A DNA stretch of 64,000 nucleotides from Streptomyces chattanoogensis (GTDB taxonomy: Bacteria > Actinomycetota > Actinomycetes > Streptomycetales > Streptomycetaceae): NCBI RefSeq assembly GCF_001294335.1, contig NZ_LGKG01000150.1, positions 16,118 to 80,117 of the forward strand, given 5' to 3'. The translations under genes and the position numbers were made by a program. Of the stretch, positions 1 through 8,032 are shown in pieces (position 1 is the first letter of the stretch; every line of letters begins with the position of its first letter). The notes beneath the pieces were generated by a model. That model was not told the DNA's origin. It searched no databases and saw only the letters and a program-made list of their open reading frames with translations.

Positions 1-17
1 CACCGCAGGAGGGGCTC

Positions 18-680
18 ATGCCGGACGAGACCACCGCCACCACCGCCATCACCACCACCGACGACACCCCCATCGACATGGACACCGACACCGCCGCCCT
101 GCTGGCCGCGGCCAAGGCACCGACGGCCGAGTGGCTGGAGTCCTGCTTCGGGGCGGGCTCACTGTGGCGCCCGACGGAAGCCGAGCTGCCCGAGCGGCTG
201 GAGGACGGGGAATCGCGCACGTTCCTGACGACCATCGGCTTCCCGGCCGTCCACCTGGCGTTCGTCGACTTCGACTCCACTCACCTTCGCGAGAAGGGCC
301 TGTGGGAGGAAGATCCCGCCGAACTCTTCGGCGAGCGCCGCCCGGACGACGACTCTCCCCCGGAGCGCTACGCCTACGGCCTGGGCGAGCAGTACGCCAT
401 CAACCTGATGCTGATGGGCGACACCGGCTCCATCCGGCTCTACGACCCCAACGGCTGGGACCACGCCGCCGGGTATGCGGGATGGGCAGCCGATGACCTG
501 CCCACCATCACCGGCGCTCTGGCCCTGCTCGCCCGGTACGAGGACCGGCTGACCGGGGACGACGCGGCGGCTGCCCTGGAGGAGTTCCGCTCCCTCCTCA
601 CCGCGCTCGAGCCCGCCCTCGAGCCCTCCCGTTTCTGGGACAACATCTTCGACGTCATCGAGGACGAGTACCTCCACTGA
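18..680 (+). CDS. SUKH-like (possible immunity) protein
   Basis: A 220-residue acidic cytoplasmic protein that resembles the SUKH superfamily (SUKH-4-like), many members of which are immunity proteins against nuclease or deaminase toxins. Seen: no signal peptide or membrane segment; a block FLTTIGFPAVHLAF near residue 70 and an aromatic, acidic C-terminal tail (FWDNIFDVIEDEYL). The ATG at 18 follows GGAGGGG by a few bases, which fixes the start. It stands at the window edge, so an upstream toxin partner cannot be excluded; none lies downstream. The family call is pattern memory only, and an unrelated small family is possible. Confidence 0.6.
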   Translation: MPDETTATTAITTTDDTPIDMDTDTAALLAAAKAPTAEWLESCFGAGSLWRPTEAELPERLEDGESRTFLTTIGFPAVHLAFVDFDSTHLREKGLWEEDPAELFGERRPDDDSPPERYAYGLGEQYAINLMLMGDTGSIRLYDPNGWDHAAGYAGWAADDLPTITGALALLARYEDRLTGDDAAAALEEFRSLLTALEPALEPSRFWDNIFDVIEDEYLH

Positions 681-712
681 CCCCCTGCCCCACGAGGCCT
701 ACCCCACGCGGC

Positions 713-1168
713 CTACCCCACGGGGATCGCGAGCTCCGGCCGATCCCACATCACCACCGGCGGCCTCGCCCACTCCGTTCCGGTCCGCTGGGCGCCGATG
801 CTCCGGTAGAACCCCTCGGCAGGCGGATGCGCCACCACCCGCACACTCTCGATCCTCGCCCGCCGCGCCTCGGCCCGCATATGTTCCACTAGCAGCCGCC
901 CGATACCGGCCCCCTGCGCATGATCCGCCACAAACATCAGATCCAGCTCCGGCGGATCGACGATCAACGCATAGAAGCCGAGCACCCTGCCCTCGTCCGC
1001 GCCGTCCCCTTCCACCGCCACGAACACCCGGTGCGCCGCTATGTAATCGGCCCCCACCCGATACCCCGCCACCATCGAGGCATAGGGCCCCTCGTACGCC
1101 CTGGAACTCCGCACCATCCGCCCGAGCCGCCGGGCATCACGGGCCTCGGCCCGCCGAATCCTCACCAT
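713..1168 (-). CDS. GNAT family N-acetyltransferase
   Basis: Predicted acetyl-CoA-dependent N-acetyltransferase of unknown substrate, 151 residues, the usual size for a single GNAT domain. The fold starts at VRIRRAEARDARRL (strand 1 and helix 1) and the acetyl-CoA loop is QGAGIGRLLVEHM (motif A, Q-x-x-G-x-G). The C-terminal part, GFYRSIGAQRTG, matches motif B. I chose the ATG at 1168 because the domain begins right after it; an upstream in-frame start at 1219 would add 17 residues of no visible function. It is monocistronic and divergent from the phosphatase gene to its right. Confidence 0.75.
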   Translation of the reverse strand: MVRIRRAEARDARRLGRMVRSSRAYEGPYASMVAGYRVGADYIAAHRVFVAVEGDGADEGRVLGFYALIVDPPELDLMFVADHAQGAGIGRLLVEHMRAEARRARIESVRVVAHPPAEGFYRSIGAQRTGTEWARPPVVMWDRPELAIPVG

Positions 1169-1574
1169 CGCCGCCCCACCCCACCATCTCCCGCCGCACC
1201 CGCTCAATGCGGTAACCACAACACTGACGACCTAACGACCTAACGACATTACCGACCGTACCGCATCAATCCAACGGCCGGAATTTCCGGCCGGACGACT
1301 GCCACCGGGAGGAATTCCAAGGAATCCGAGTCGGACAACAACTCACCCCCTCATCGCGGAATACTCCATTCCGTCCGCCCGGGCCCATACACCCGCAGAC
1401 CCGCCTACCCTGACCCCAAGAATTCGCCTGACCAGCACATATCCCACTGAACCAACGCGGCTGGATAAGGGATGAACAAGGGATGGATAAACGACTACGC
1501 ACCCCTCGAGTTCACCCTCCCTCTCCCCCTCCCGGCCCGGAAAACATCCCCGCGCGATCACAAAAGAGAATAGG
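1169..1574. other. Divergent intergenic region with one small palindrome
   Basis: About 400 bases between the divergent acetyltransferase and phosphatase genes. A perfect 17-base palindrome with 8-base arms, GGCCGGAATTTCCGGCC, lies at 1276-1292, and the octamer GACCTAAC is repeated near 1228-1243. Either could be an operator. No convincing coding frame with a ribosome binding site was seen. Confidence 0.4.
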
Positions 1575-2309
1575 GTGCCGCGAGTGAAACGACACGTGGA
1601 ATTCGAGCGCCTGCACAACTTCCGTGACCTGGGCGGCTATCGCAGCCAGGACGGCCGTACCGTGCGCTGGGGTCGTCTGTACCGGTCCGACTCGCTCTCC
1701 ACACTCCAGGGCGCCGACTGGGACCTTTTCCTTTCGCTGGGCGTGCGCACGGTGATCGATCTGCGCTACCCATGGGAGATCGAAGCCAAGGGCCGGGCGC
1801 CCGGCGCCGAAGGGCTCGCCTACATCAACCTCAGCGTGGAGCACCGCCCTTACGACCAGGCGGAGATCGACCCGGCCCTGGACCCCTGGCGTTACCTCGC
1901 CGATCGGTACGCGGAGGTCGCCCACGACGGCGCCGAGGAGCTCCGCCAGGCACTCGAGGTGATCGCGTCCGAGAGCACCCCGCAGGTCTTCCACTGCGCA
2001 TCGGGCAAGGACCGCACGGGCCTGCTGGCCGGACTGGTTCTCTCCCTCATAGGCGTGGACGAGGACACCATCGCCGCCGACTTCGCCCTCACCGAACTGG
2101 CCACCGAGCGGCTGATCGCGGACTGGAAAGCGGCCCACCCGGACCGGGCGCTGAAGTGGCCCGGCTACGGGCGCGCACCGGAAGCGGTCATGCGGCTGTT
2201 CCTGGCCGACCTGACCGCCGCCCACGGCTCCGTACACGACTACGCCGTCAAGCACCTCGGCGCCGACGAATCCCTGATCTCCCGGCTCCGCACCCGACTC
2301 CTTGTCTGA
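1575..2309 (+). CDS. Tyrosine-protein phosphatase family protein
   Basis: Predicted phosphotyrosine (or dual-specificity/phosphoinositide-like) phosphatase of the Y_phosphatase3 type, 244 residues, cytoplasmic. The N-terminus has the family signature FRDLGGYRSQDGRTVRWGRL, and the active-site P-loop HCASGKDRTG gives the CX5R motif with Cys141 as nucleophile and Arg147. The start is GTG at 1575, where the leader AGAGAATAG is only a weak ribosome binding site; a second GTG at 1584 is possible. It stands alone. Substrate is unknown; Streptomyces usually carry several paralogues. Confidence 0.85.
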   Translation: MPRVKRHVEFERLHNFRDLGGYRSQDGRTVRWGRLYRSDSLSTLQGADWDLFLSLGVRTVIDLRYPWEIEAKGRAPGAEGLAYINLSVEHRPYDQAEIDPALDPWRYLADRYAEVAHDGAEELRQALEVIASESTPQVFHCASGKDRTGLLAGLVLSLIGVDEDTIAADFALTELATERLIADWKAAHPDRALKWPGYGRAPEAVMRLFLADLTAAHGSVHDYAVKHLGADESLISRLRTRLLV

Positions 2310-2366
2310 GCCTCCGAATCAGGAAGCCGGGCCTGTGTGTTCCTGCCTGGCCTCCTGCTCGGCGTC

Positions 2367-2843
2367 CTACTCGACGTCCTGCTCGACGTCCGGGTTGAGA
2401 CACTGTGCCCGGTGTGCGGGGCGCACCGGGTCGCTGGGGAGTGGTTCGATGCCGCGGATTCGCATGGCCACGACGTCGACAATGACGCGGGAATGCCGGC
2501 CCCGTAGGGTCGCCAGCCGCCATCGATGGCGAGGCGCCACGTCCTTCGCCGGTAGGTCTTCGACGGCCAGATAGACCCATCGGTCGTAGTTGGTGGGGTA
2601 GTGCCTGACCATGGCCCCGCAATCACGACAGGTCGGCGGCTCGCACCAGGTGACGTCGTCCGGATCGGGTTGGGCCTTGGGAGGGGCCGTGGCGCCCTCC
2701 TCCAGGGCAAGTTGGTTGGCGTAGACGTTCCAACAGGGATCGCACAGCACGGCCATGAGGCTGACGCGGCCACGTTCCCTCACGGTAGGGCCGCCTGTGT
2801 GGCAGCCCTGGCATATCTGGCTGGTTTCCTCAATCGCCCCCAT
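2367..2843 (-). CDS. DUF6083-like cysteine-rich protein
   Basis: A 158-residue soluble protein resembling the Streptomyces DUF6083 family, function unknown. Seen: three C-x2-C pairs (CQGC near residue 11, CDPC near 35, CRDC near 72), a pattern typical of structural zinc sites, followed by a W/Y-rich strand section (YDRWVYLAVEDLPAKDV) and RHRWRL. An in-frame stop lies a few codons upstream of the ATG at 2843, so the start cannot be much earlier, although no clear ribosome binding site is visible. The C-terminal tail (about 40 residues) is low complexity. Monocistronic; no partner is suggested by the neighbours. Confidence 0.6.
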   Translation of the reverse strand: MGAIEETSQICQGCHTGGPTVRERGRVSLMAVLCDPCWNVYANQLALEEGATAPPKAQPDPDDVTWCEPPTCRDCGAMVRHYPTNYDRWVYLAVEDLPAKDVAPRHRWRLATLRGRHSRVIVDVVAMRIRGIEPLPSDPVRPAHRAQCLNPDVEQDVE

Positions 2844-3023
2844 GGGGTGGAGAGTGAGCGCACAGGTTCAGGGGACAACAGGGCGCAATTGGGTCGCATC
2901 GGCGCATACACAGCGACCAGGCACGGGCCACTGCCCCAACCACCACCACTGCCACTGCCACTGCCACACCGCACTAGGCACCAAGTCGCCGATCAACCGG
3001 CGGACAGTCGTCCATCCACGCGG

Positions 3024-3063
3024 CCCGAAGGCCCGCTCGCGCGGATGCGAGCGGGCCTTCGGG
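3024..3063 (-). terminator. Terminator of the RDD gene
   Basis: Perfect 17-bp inverted repeat (arms 3024-3040 and 3047-3063) around a 6-base loop, 40 bases after the stop of the leftward RDD gene. No T-run follows, as is common for terminators of high-GC actinobacteria. Confidence 0.85.
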
Positions 3064-3102
3064 CGGATGAGGTACCGACCGGCGGCCGGGCTCGGCATCG
3101 GC

Positions 3103-3717
3103 TTACTCGGTGCTGATGACCACCGTGCGCATGACCTTGTCCGCGAAGGTCTGGCCCTTCGCGTCCCACGCCGGCCACAGGTAGCCGATGCTGCACGCCG
3201 CGCTGTCCAGCCCGTGGCAGATCCGGCGCAGCAGGGCCATACCGAAGCCGAGCGGCCGCCCGGTCTCCTCGCGGATGAGCCGGATCTTCATGACCTTCTT
3301 GCCCGGCGACGCGCCCTTGCCCTCCTTGACGAGGATGAAGATGTTGGCCGCGACGAACCACAGGAGGGCAACCACCAACAGGCCGATGATGATGGGGACT
3401 CGTACCTTCTCCCTGGCCACGTAACACTCGTGGTCCATGAAGCAGCCCGACTTCATGGTGCCCTCGAGGACGACCGCGGCGATGACCGCAATCACCGGCA
3501 CCAGACCGGCGACCAGGAAGTCGATCAGAAAGGCACCGAAACGGCTGCCCCAACTCGCGTACACCCCGGGCCCGACGGGCATTCCGGGCTGCTGGGGCTG
3601 GCCGTAGCCCGGCGCGGCCTGCTGGGGGTATCCGTACGGGGCCGGCTGCTGCGGAGCTCCGTACTGGGCCTGTGGCGGTTGCTGGCCGTAGGGGTTGTTC
3701 GGGCTGCCGAAGCTCAT
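3103..3717 (-). CDS. RDD family membrane protein
   Basis: A 204-residue membrane protein of the RDD family, a group of poorly characterised bacterial inner-membrane proteins, some linked to transport. Residues 1-48 are a Pro/Gln/Gly/Tyr-rich cytoplasmic tail; the RDD domain begins at YASWGSRFGAFLIDFLVAG (Arg and Asp of the name motif), with membrane helices near 60-85 and 107-130 and a conserved GKGASPGKKVMKIRL segment near 135. The final KGQTFADKVMRTVVI is the usual RDD C-terminal motif. A strong hairpin terminator follows. The cysteines between the two helices are a variable part. Confidence 0.88.
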   Translation of the reverse strand: MSFGSPNNPYGQQPPQAQYGAPQQPAPYGYPQQAAPGYGQPQQPGMPVGPGVYASWGSRFGAFLIDFLVAGLVPVIAVIAAVVLEGTMKSGCFMDHECYVAREKVRVPIIIGLLVVALLWFVAANIFILVKEGKGASPGKKVMKIRLIREETGRPLGFGMALLRRICHGLDSAACSIGYLWPAWDAKGQTFADKVMRTVVISTE

Positions 3718-4160
3718 CTGTGGTTTTCCTCCGATGTGTCAGGGTGACGACGCGGCGTGCCTCGGAGGTAAAACAGGTTTCACCGGCCCGCCCCCCGACG
3801 ATGCCTGCGGCACTGCCCGACGATCCTTCTAGCTGCGGCTTGACTCTGTCCAGTCAAGGACTGGCAGGTGTCGGCAAGGTGTGTGCCTGGCAGGCTCGGA
3901 TTCTGGTGACCGTGCGGCATCCGTCGCTGAGGTCGATTCGGGGCCCGATCTGACAGCAGCCCGCGACCGCGGCCTTCCTGCGTTGGCGGGGCACGGTCTT
4001 GGCCTTGGCCTTGGCCTTGTCGAGGTGCCCGTACACCGTCGACCACAGCACTCCGAACATTCCGTGACCTCGATGACGTACGGTGCCGACCACCGCCAGG
4101 TCGCCGGAGCGGCTGAGACGGCCTCTACGATGCGGTCGATCACCGAACCGGGGAGGGGAC
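3718..4160. other. Intergenic region, no supported gene
   Basis: 440 bases between the divergent RDD and YcxB-like genes. Several frames are open but none has a ribosome binding site or third-position bias. A short tandem CTTGGC repeat lies at about 3997-4020; on the minus strand one open frame there reads STVYGHLDKAKAKAK, which hints at a helix-turn-helix remnant, but this is too weak to annotate as a gene. Confidence 0.35.
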
Positions 4161-5099
4161 ATGACCGAGGGCCGGGAAACGGACGCGGTCGCCGAGAGAC
4201 CGGTGGAGCTGGCCTACCGGCCGACCGTCGGCGAATGGGCGTCCGCGCTGCGGGCACGCGCGAGGAGCACCGGCGCGGGACGCTTTCAGCGTCGGGCTCT
4301 GGTCTGGACGGTGGCGGTCTCGACCGTCGGCGCCCTGCTGTCGGCGGCCGGCTCCGGCCACCGGGACACACGGTGGCCGCTGTATGTGGGAGCGTTGGCC
4401 TTCGTCGCCTTCATGACTGCGGCGCCGTCGTTGCAGGCGCGCCGCCTCCACCGGCTCGCCGAACGGCACGGGGACATCCGCGGGACGGTCGACGACACCG
4501 GGCTCCGGCTCGCCACCGCGCACAGCTCGGCCAGTCACGACTGGCACCTCTACTCGCGCTATGCCGAGACGCCGGAGCTGTTCGTGCTGCTCAGCGCCGA
4601 CAAGTCCGCCGTCGGCTTCGTCGTCCTGCCCAAGCGGGCCGTGGCGGACCCGGAGGAGGTGGACCGGCTGCGGGCGGTCCTCGACCGGCGGCTCGTGCGC
4701 GCGGACGCCGCCGAGGCGCCCGGAAGCCCGCAGAGCCGGGGGCGGGCCGTCGGCCGCGGGGCTGGCTCCGTCGGACTGTTGCTGCTGGGGCTGTTGCTGT
4801 TCTTCTTCGCCTTCGCCGCCGTCCAACGGGCCGCGCACCCGGACCGCTTTCCCGGAATCCAGAACAACACCGCCCCGATATCGGCCGTCATGCTGGGGCT
4901 GGGGGCACTTGCGGTCGCCGGGGCTTGGTGGCTCGTACGGCGGATGACGACCATGCGGACCGTGACCATCGTGCTCGCCGTCCTTGTCCTGCTGGCCGGT
5001 GGCGCCGCCCTGTACCGCGTGGGGCCGATGCTCCACTGCTGGGGCTCGGACCGGATCGCCCGCGGGCCCGAGGGCGCCTACGTCTGCTACGGCTTCTGA
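4161..5099 (+). CDS. YcxB-like integral membrane protein
   Basis: A 312-residue membrane protein with the plan of YcxB-like proteins: two N-terminal helices (about residues 45-63 and 72-90), a cytoplasmic beta-rich section with the sequence SASHDWHLYSRYAETPELFVLL, then three more helices (about 205-222, 240-260 and 268-288). The central section fits the YcxB pattern of a threonine/tryptophan-containing strand, then GFVVLPKRA. Function is unknown. The ATG at 4161 follows GGGAGGGG by two bases; an upstream in-frame start at 4083 has no ribosome binding site and would add 26 unlikely residues. Confidence 0.65.
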   Translation: MTEGRETDAVAERPVELAYRPTVGEWASALRARARSTGAGRFQRRALVWTVAVSTVGALLSAAGSGHRDTRWPLYVGALAFVAFMTAAPSLQARRLHRLAERHGDIRGTVDDTGLRLATAHSSASHDWHLYSRYAETPELFVLLSADKSAVGFVVLPKRAVADPEEVDRLRAVLDRRLVRADAAEAPGSPQSRGRAVGRGAGSVGLLLLGLLLFFFAFAAVQRAAHPDRFPGIQNNTAPISAVMLGLGALAVAGAWWLVRRMTTMRTVTIVLAVLVLLAGGAALYRVGPMLHCWGSDRIARGPEGAYVCYGF

Positions 5100-5244
5100 G
5101 CGAGCCACGGTCTCCGAGCGGGCCCGGAGATCATCTCTCGACGGCGGCCTGCAGAAACCGCGCAGGCAGCAGGCAGCAGACCACCAGCCGCAATCGAAGC
5201 TCTCAAGGCCACTGGTTACCTTGCGGCCGGCGTCAGCCAACGCA

Positions 5245-5283
5245 GTCGGAGCGGGCCCGGATCACTCCGGAACCCGCTCCGAC
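5245..5283 (-). terminator. Original terminator of the tRNA-Ser gene, now next to attL
   Basis: An imperfect inverted repeat with outer arms GTCGGAGCGGG/CCCGCTCCGAC and an inner CGGA/TCCG stem, 20 bases left of attL. The tRNA-Ser gene read leftward into this site before the element integrated, so it is probably the displaced chromosomal terminator. Confidence 0.6.
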
Positions 5284-5303
5284 CTGCATGTTTGTCTACC
5301 TCG

Positions 5304-5363
5304 GCGGAGGCTGTGGGATTTGAACCCACGGTGAGGGGTTACCTCACGACAGTTTTCAAGACT
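5304..5363. repeat. attL: 60-bp direct repeat of the tRNA-Ser 3' part
   Basis: Identical over 60 bases to 26812-26871. It begins two bases beyond the tRNA 3' end and stops inside the anticodon stem, five bases past the anticodon. The bases after it (5364 onward) no longer match the tRNA, so this copy is the cut-off chromosomal 3' end. Confidence 0.95.
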
Positions 5364-5436
5364 AGGTCCGCAAGCGGAACAACACTGCTCCTGGCCTGCA
5401 CATTCAGGCTCACGTAGTGCGGTACCGCCTCCACTC

Positions 5437-5454
5437 GTCCACGTCTCGTCCACA
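5437..5454 (+). repeat. Possible integrase arm-type site, left end
   Basis: GTCCACGTCTCGTCCACA, itself two GTCCACR units, matches 17 of 18 bases at 26683-26700 near the other end and in the same orientation. In the excised circle the two copies would flank the att core at 73 and 111 bases. Arm-site function is inferred. Confidence 0.45.
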
Positions 5455-5555
5455 GGCACCCAGACCTGCGACAGTCCGAGCGTGTCGATGGCGCTGCCTG
5501 GCAGCAGGGAGGCGAGCACACTGTGCCCGAGTGCGTCGAACTTGTCTGCGACTAA

Positions 5556-5789
5556 GTGTCGACTCCAGTTGTGGTCCTGGAACCAGACCCCTGGGCCGTT
5601 GAAGTAATGAAGGTGCTGCACAGGCTGACGGGACTGAGTTTGTGGCATAGCAAGATCCTGACCAGGGACGTGCCAGCAGACGTCCTGGAAGAAGTTTCGG
5701 AGGAGTCGGCAACCGCTTCGACGACGATGCTGCGCGATGCAGGCGCCCTGGCCGAAGTAAGGCGGCAGCCAACGTCACCAGGCCAATAG
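5556..5789 (+). CDS. Orphan protein like the ribosomal L7/L12 C-terminal domain
   Basis: A 77-residue protein whose sequence follows the C-terminal domain of ribosomal protein L7/L12: VMKVLHRLTGLSLWHSK aligns with the family pattern of hydrophobic-x2-R-x-hydrophobic-TGLGLKEAK, then VPADVLEEVSEE, then LRDAGALAEVRR aligns with LEAAGATVEV. The hinge and N-terminal dimerisation domain of true L7/L12 are absent. An in-frame TAA sits directly before the GTG at 5556, so it is either a free-standing domain protein, of which actinobacteria have several, or the tail of a broken gene. No clear ribosome binding site. Function unknown. Confidence 0.45.
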   Translation: MSTPVVVLEPDPWAVEVMKVLHRLTGLSLWHSKILTRDVPADVLEEVSEESATASTTMLRDAGALAEVRRQPTSPGQ

Positions 5790-5902
5790 TTCCGACCTGG
5801 GGTTTCACCGGAGCCGATTTCGGGATTTCGAACCACCATCCACCCATTGGGCGATGTCCGATCTCGGACCGCAGCCGCCCGAGACTCCCCGTTAGCGGGG
5901 CA

Positions 5903-6829
5903 TCAGGCAGGCCCCCTGGTACGCCTTTGAGCGGGAACAGACTTCAGCATTTTCCCAATAAGCTCACAATTCTCGCGGCTCCAATATCCAAGATCGGATA
6001 GAAGTGGATGGTATCGATTGAAATCAACTCCGGGGTTATCCTCGATAATCGACCAAGACTTGAGAAGCGCCAATTGTGCGGCTTGGGCCTGCCGCATGAA
6101 GAAATGAATCTTTTCCCTCATCGGGTCGTCAGGGGTAGGATAAGTCTCCGGGATTGCCAGATCGAATTGCGCCATAGTCCCCTTAGTGCGCGCCCCTTCG
6201 AGTACGAGCGGAACATAAACGCAGCCCGCACTATCGCGCCGCAATGCATCCATGACCTTCAGATGCTCAGGGCGGAACTCGGTGCATATCCAGACTGCAT
6301 GACTGGCGTTCACCTCAGCTGCACAGCTGATCAACCTGCCCAAATGATCCGCATCCGACCTTTCAAGTTGATTCTCAATAACCACAAATCGATCCATGGG
6401 CCCGATTCGGGTTTTCGCGAGAACGTCTATCCTATAGCCCCCAATTTTCTGCTCAGTACCAACCAGAGTCAGCGGATTCTCCATCCTAGCCGCTCTCTGC
6501 ACATCTACCAACGTTTCCGCGATATAGGGCGTCAGGTCAGCCGCTTCATGCGGAAAGTAATCGCGGAAATTGGTAACTCCTCTCAGCCAGAGGAGCCGTT
6601 CTTCATCCACCCCCTCCGGCTCCTCCGCATCAACAATCTCTAGCCCAGTTGGTTCATCTGCCCTGGCTGCGTGAAGGAAATCGTTCGCTTCGAATTCCGA
6701 GTAGGCGGAGGCAAACGCCTGTCCCAAGCTCGCCCAGTCCAGGGCAGGAGTTGAATCAATCATCACGTCCGGAACCGTACCTTCCGCCACTGACAATGCC
6801 GCTGGACGAGTCTCGCAGGAACCACTCAC
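5903..6829 (-). CDS. PD-(D/E)XK nuclease-like protein
   Basis: A 308-residue protein. Residues about 125-195 read like a PD-(D/E)XK nuclease core of the DUF91/DUF4268 kind: a G(T)EQ start, then GGYRIDVLAK with the acidic Asp, then VVIENQLERSDADHLGRL, where the E-x-K motif is E-N-Q, and a strand HAVWICTEF. Nuclease activity is therefore plausible but the altered motif matters. Its G+C content is visibly lower than that of neighbouring genes, with many A/T third positions, a sign of recent transfer. The GTG at 6829 has no clear ribosome binding site; an ATG at 6763 (22 residues shorter) is equally possible. It sits alone in the accessory zone, so a defence role is only a guess. Confidence 0.6.
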   Translation of the reverse strand: MSGSCETRPAALSVAEGTVPDVMIDSTPALDWASLGQAFASAYSEFEANDFLHAARADEPTGLEIVDAEEPEGVDEERLLWLRGVTNFRDYFPHEAADLTPYIAETLVDVQRAARMENPLTLVGTEQKIGGYRIDVLAKTRIGPMDRFVVIENQLERSDADHLGRLISCAAEVNASHAVWICTEFRPEHLKVMDALRRDSAGCVYVPLVLEGARTKGTMAQFDLAIPETYPTPDDPMREKIHFFMRQAQAAQLALLKSWSIIEDNPGVDFNRYHPLLSDLGYWSRENCELIGKMLKSVPAQRRTRGPA

Positions 6830-6834
6830 GCGTA

Positions 6835-7067
6835 GAACTTCAACGGCAGTGCGAAGCCATCGAAGCCCACCGCGCCTTCATCGCCCGCCGCCGCGCACTA
6901 CGCCCCAGCACCGAGTACCGCCCCCCCCCACCACCAACGAGGAATGGGTCGCCTTCCTCGGACACTTCGAACGCCGCAAACTCTCCATCGGAACCTGCGC
7001 CCGCGCCTTCGGAACTCCCTGCATCCACGAACACGCCTGCTTATCCGAACTACCGACCCTGAAATAA
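6835..7067 (+). pseudogene. Remnant of a recombinase C-terminus (frameshifted)
   Basis: The reading ELQRQCEAIEAHRAFIARRR...RPSTEYR continues, after a one-base shift at a nine-C run (6921-6929), as TTNEEWVAFLGHFERRK and GTCARAFGTPCIHEHAC, then stops. I recognise this as the conserved C-terminal section (RRALRPSEEYR, EEFLGHFERRK, GTCGRAYGTPCIHEHAC) of a large family of actinobacterial tyrosine-recombinase/transposase proteins. The catalytic part is missing, the next cysteines are lost, and there is a frameshift, so it is dead. The missing tail appears in inverted orientation at 8033-8265. Confidence 0.6.
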
Positions 7068-7174
7068 CGTGGGGGAGGTGGAGCCGTGTGCGGACGGTAA
7101 CGGAAAGAAAATCTCGCTGGAGGCAATCAGTCGAGCGTGTCGCGGGCGACTGGCCAACCCGGTGACCGTCCCGC

Positions 7175-7951
7175 TCACCGGGTGCCGGAGCGTCGATCCA
7201 CGCGCCGGAGGATGTCCTCGCTGAGCTGCCACCGGTCGGTGTCGCGGCGGAAGCGAGCCCCTCGCTGGGACCTGATGACTTCGGCCAGTTGCCTTAGCTG
7301 CGTCGCGTCAAGGTCGTCAATCATCTGCGCAGTGAGCAGCATCGCGTGGTACTGCTCGAATGGACTGCGAGAGTGCTCGATAGCCGCGAGTGCGGCCTCG
7401 AAATTTCGCAGTTCACGGCTGGCTTGCATCATGGCTAGGGCAGTGACGCGTTCCTCGTCGCTTCCCTCCTGCAGCCAGCGCAGGACTTCAGCTGGCTCGA
7501 ACGGCTGCTCCTCTGAGAGACGGCGAGCTCGGGAAACAACCTCTTCCATTGCGCGGGTGCGCTCGGGACTGGGGCGCATCGAGCCACGCACCGACTGGTA
7601 GTCGGCCGCAATGGGCCCCGCAGCGTCCAGCAGGGCCTGTGCCTCCGCACGCAGCTGGCCGGCCGTGGTGGTATCCCCCTGACGTTCGGCCTCCTCTGCT
7701 AGTGCGAATCTCTCCGCTGCGGCCGCACGGAGCCTAAGCGTGGCTCCACCGAATTCGAAGCTCTCGATGTGGTTACCGAGCAGAGCGAGAACAAGCAAGA
7801 CGCCGCCGAAGGCAAGCAACACCCCTGTGCCGGTCCCGTTCTGGGTCACGAATACCGCGTACACCCCCGTTCCGAAAGACGCTGCACCCAGCAAGCCCGT
7901 GAGCACACGCAGGACGGGCGTGAACGGGGACGACCTTAAGCGACGTTCCAT
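7175..7951 (-). CDS. Orphan membrane protein, two N-terminal helices plus helical cytoplasmic region
   Basis: I do not recognise a named family. The 258-residue protein has two membrane helices (about residues 14-34 and 42-60) joined by a short outside loop. Right after the second comes NHIESFEFGGATLRLR, a motif common in bacterial membrane proteins that place a soluble domain on the cytoplasmic face. The rest is mostly helical, charged and tetratricopeptide-like (ERFALAEEAERQGDTTTAGQL, then two similar helical hairpins). It lies between two remnants of one recombinase gene, so it may have arrived by the event that broke that gene. Start ATG at 7951 follows GGAGAGAA (on the minus strand). Confidence 0.6.
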   Translation of the reverse strand: MERRLRSSPFTPVLRVLTGLLGAASFGTGVYAVFVTQNGTGTGVLLAFGGVLLVLALLGNHIESFEFGGATLRLRAAAAERFALAEEAERQGDTTTAGQLRAEAQALLDAAGPIAADYQSVRGSMRPSPERTRAMEEVVSRARRLSEEQPFEPAEVLRWLQEGSDEERVTALAMMQASRELRNFEAALAAIEHSRSPFEQYHAMLLTAQMIDDLDATQLRQLAEVIRSQRGARFRRDTDRWQLSEDILRRVDRRSGTR

Positions 7952-8032
7952 CGACTTCTCTCCTTCGTTTCGGATGGCAGGTAGCTACCGCGAGCAGCGT
8001 GCCCCAGTTCGTAAGACCTCGATATCAGGGCG

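Noticed and set aside
1266..1502. Open frame on the minus strand between the acetyltransferase and phosphatase genes
   Set aside because: No ribosome binding site, no codon bias and no recognisable product.
3950..4050. Minus-strand frame reading STVYGHLDKAKAKAK, reminiscent of a resolvase HTH
   Set aside because: It rests on a short tandem CTTGGC repeat and no other part of a recombinase is present.
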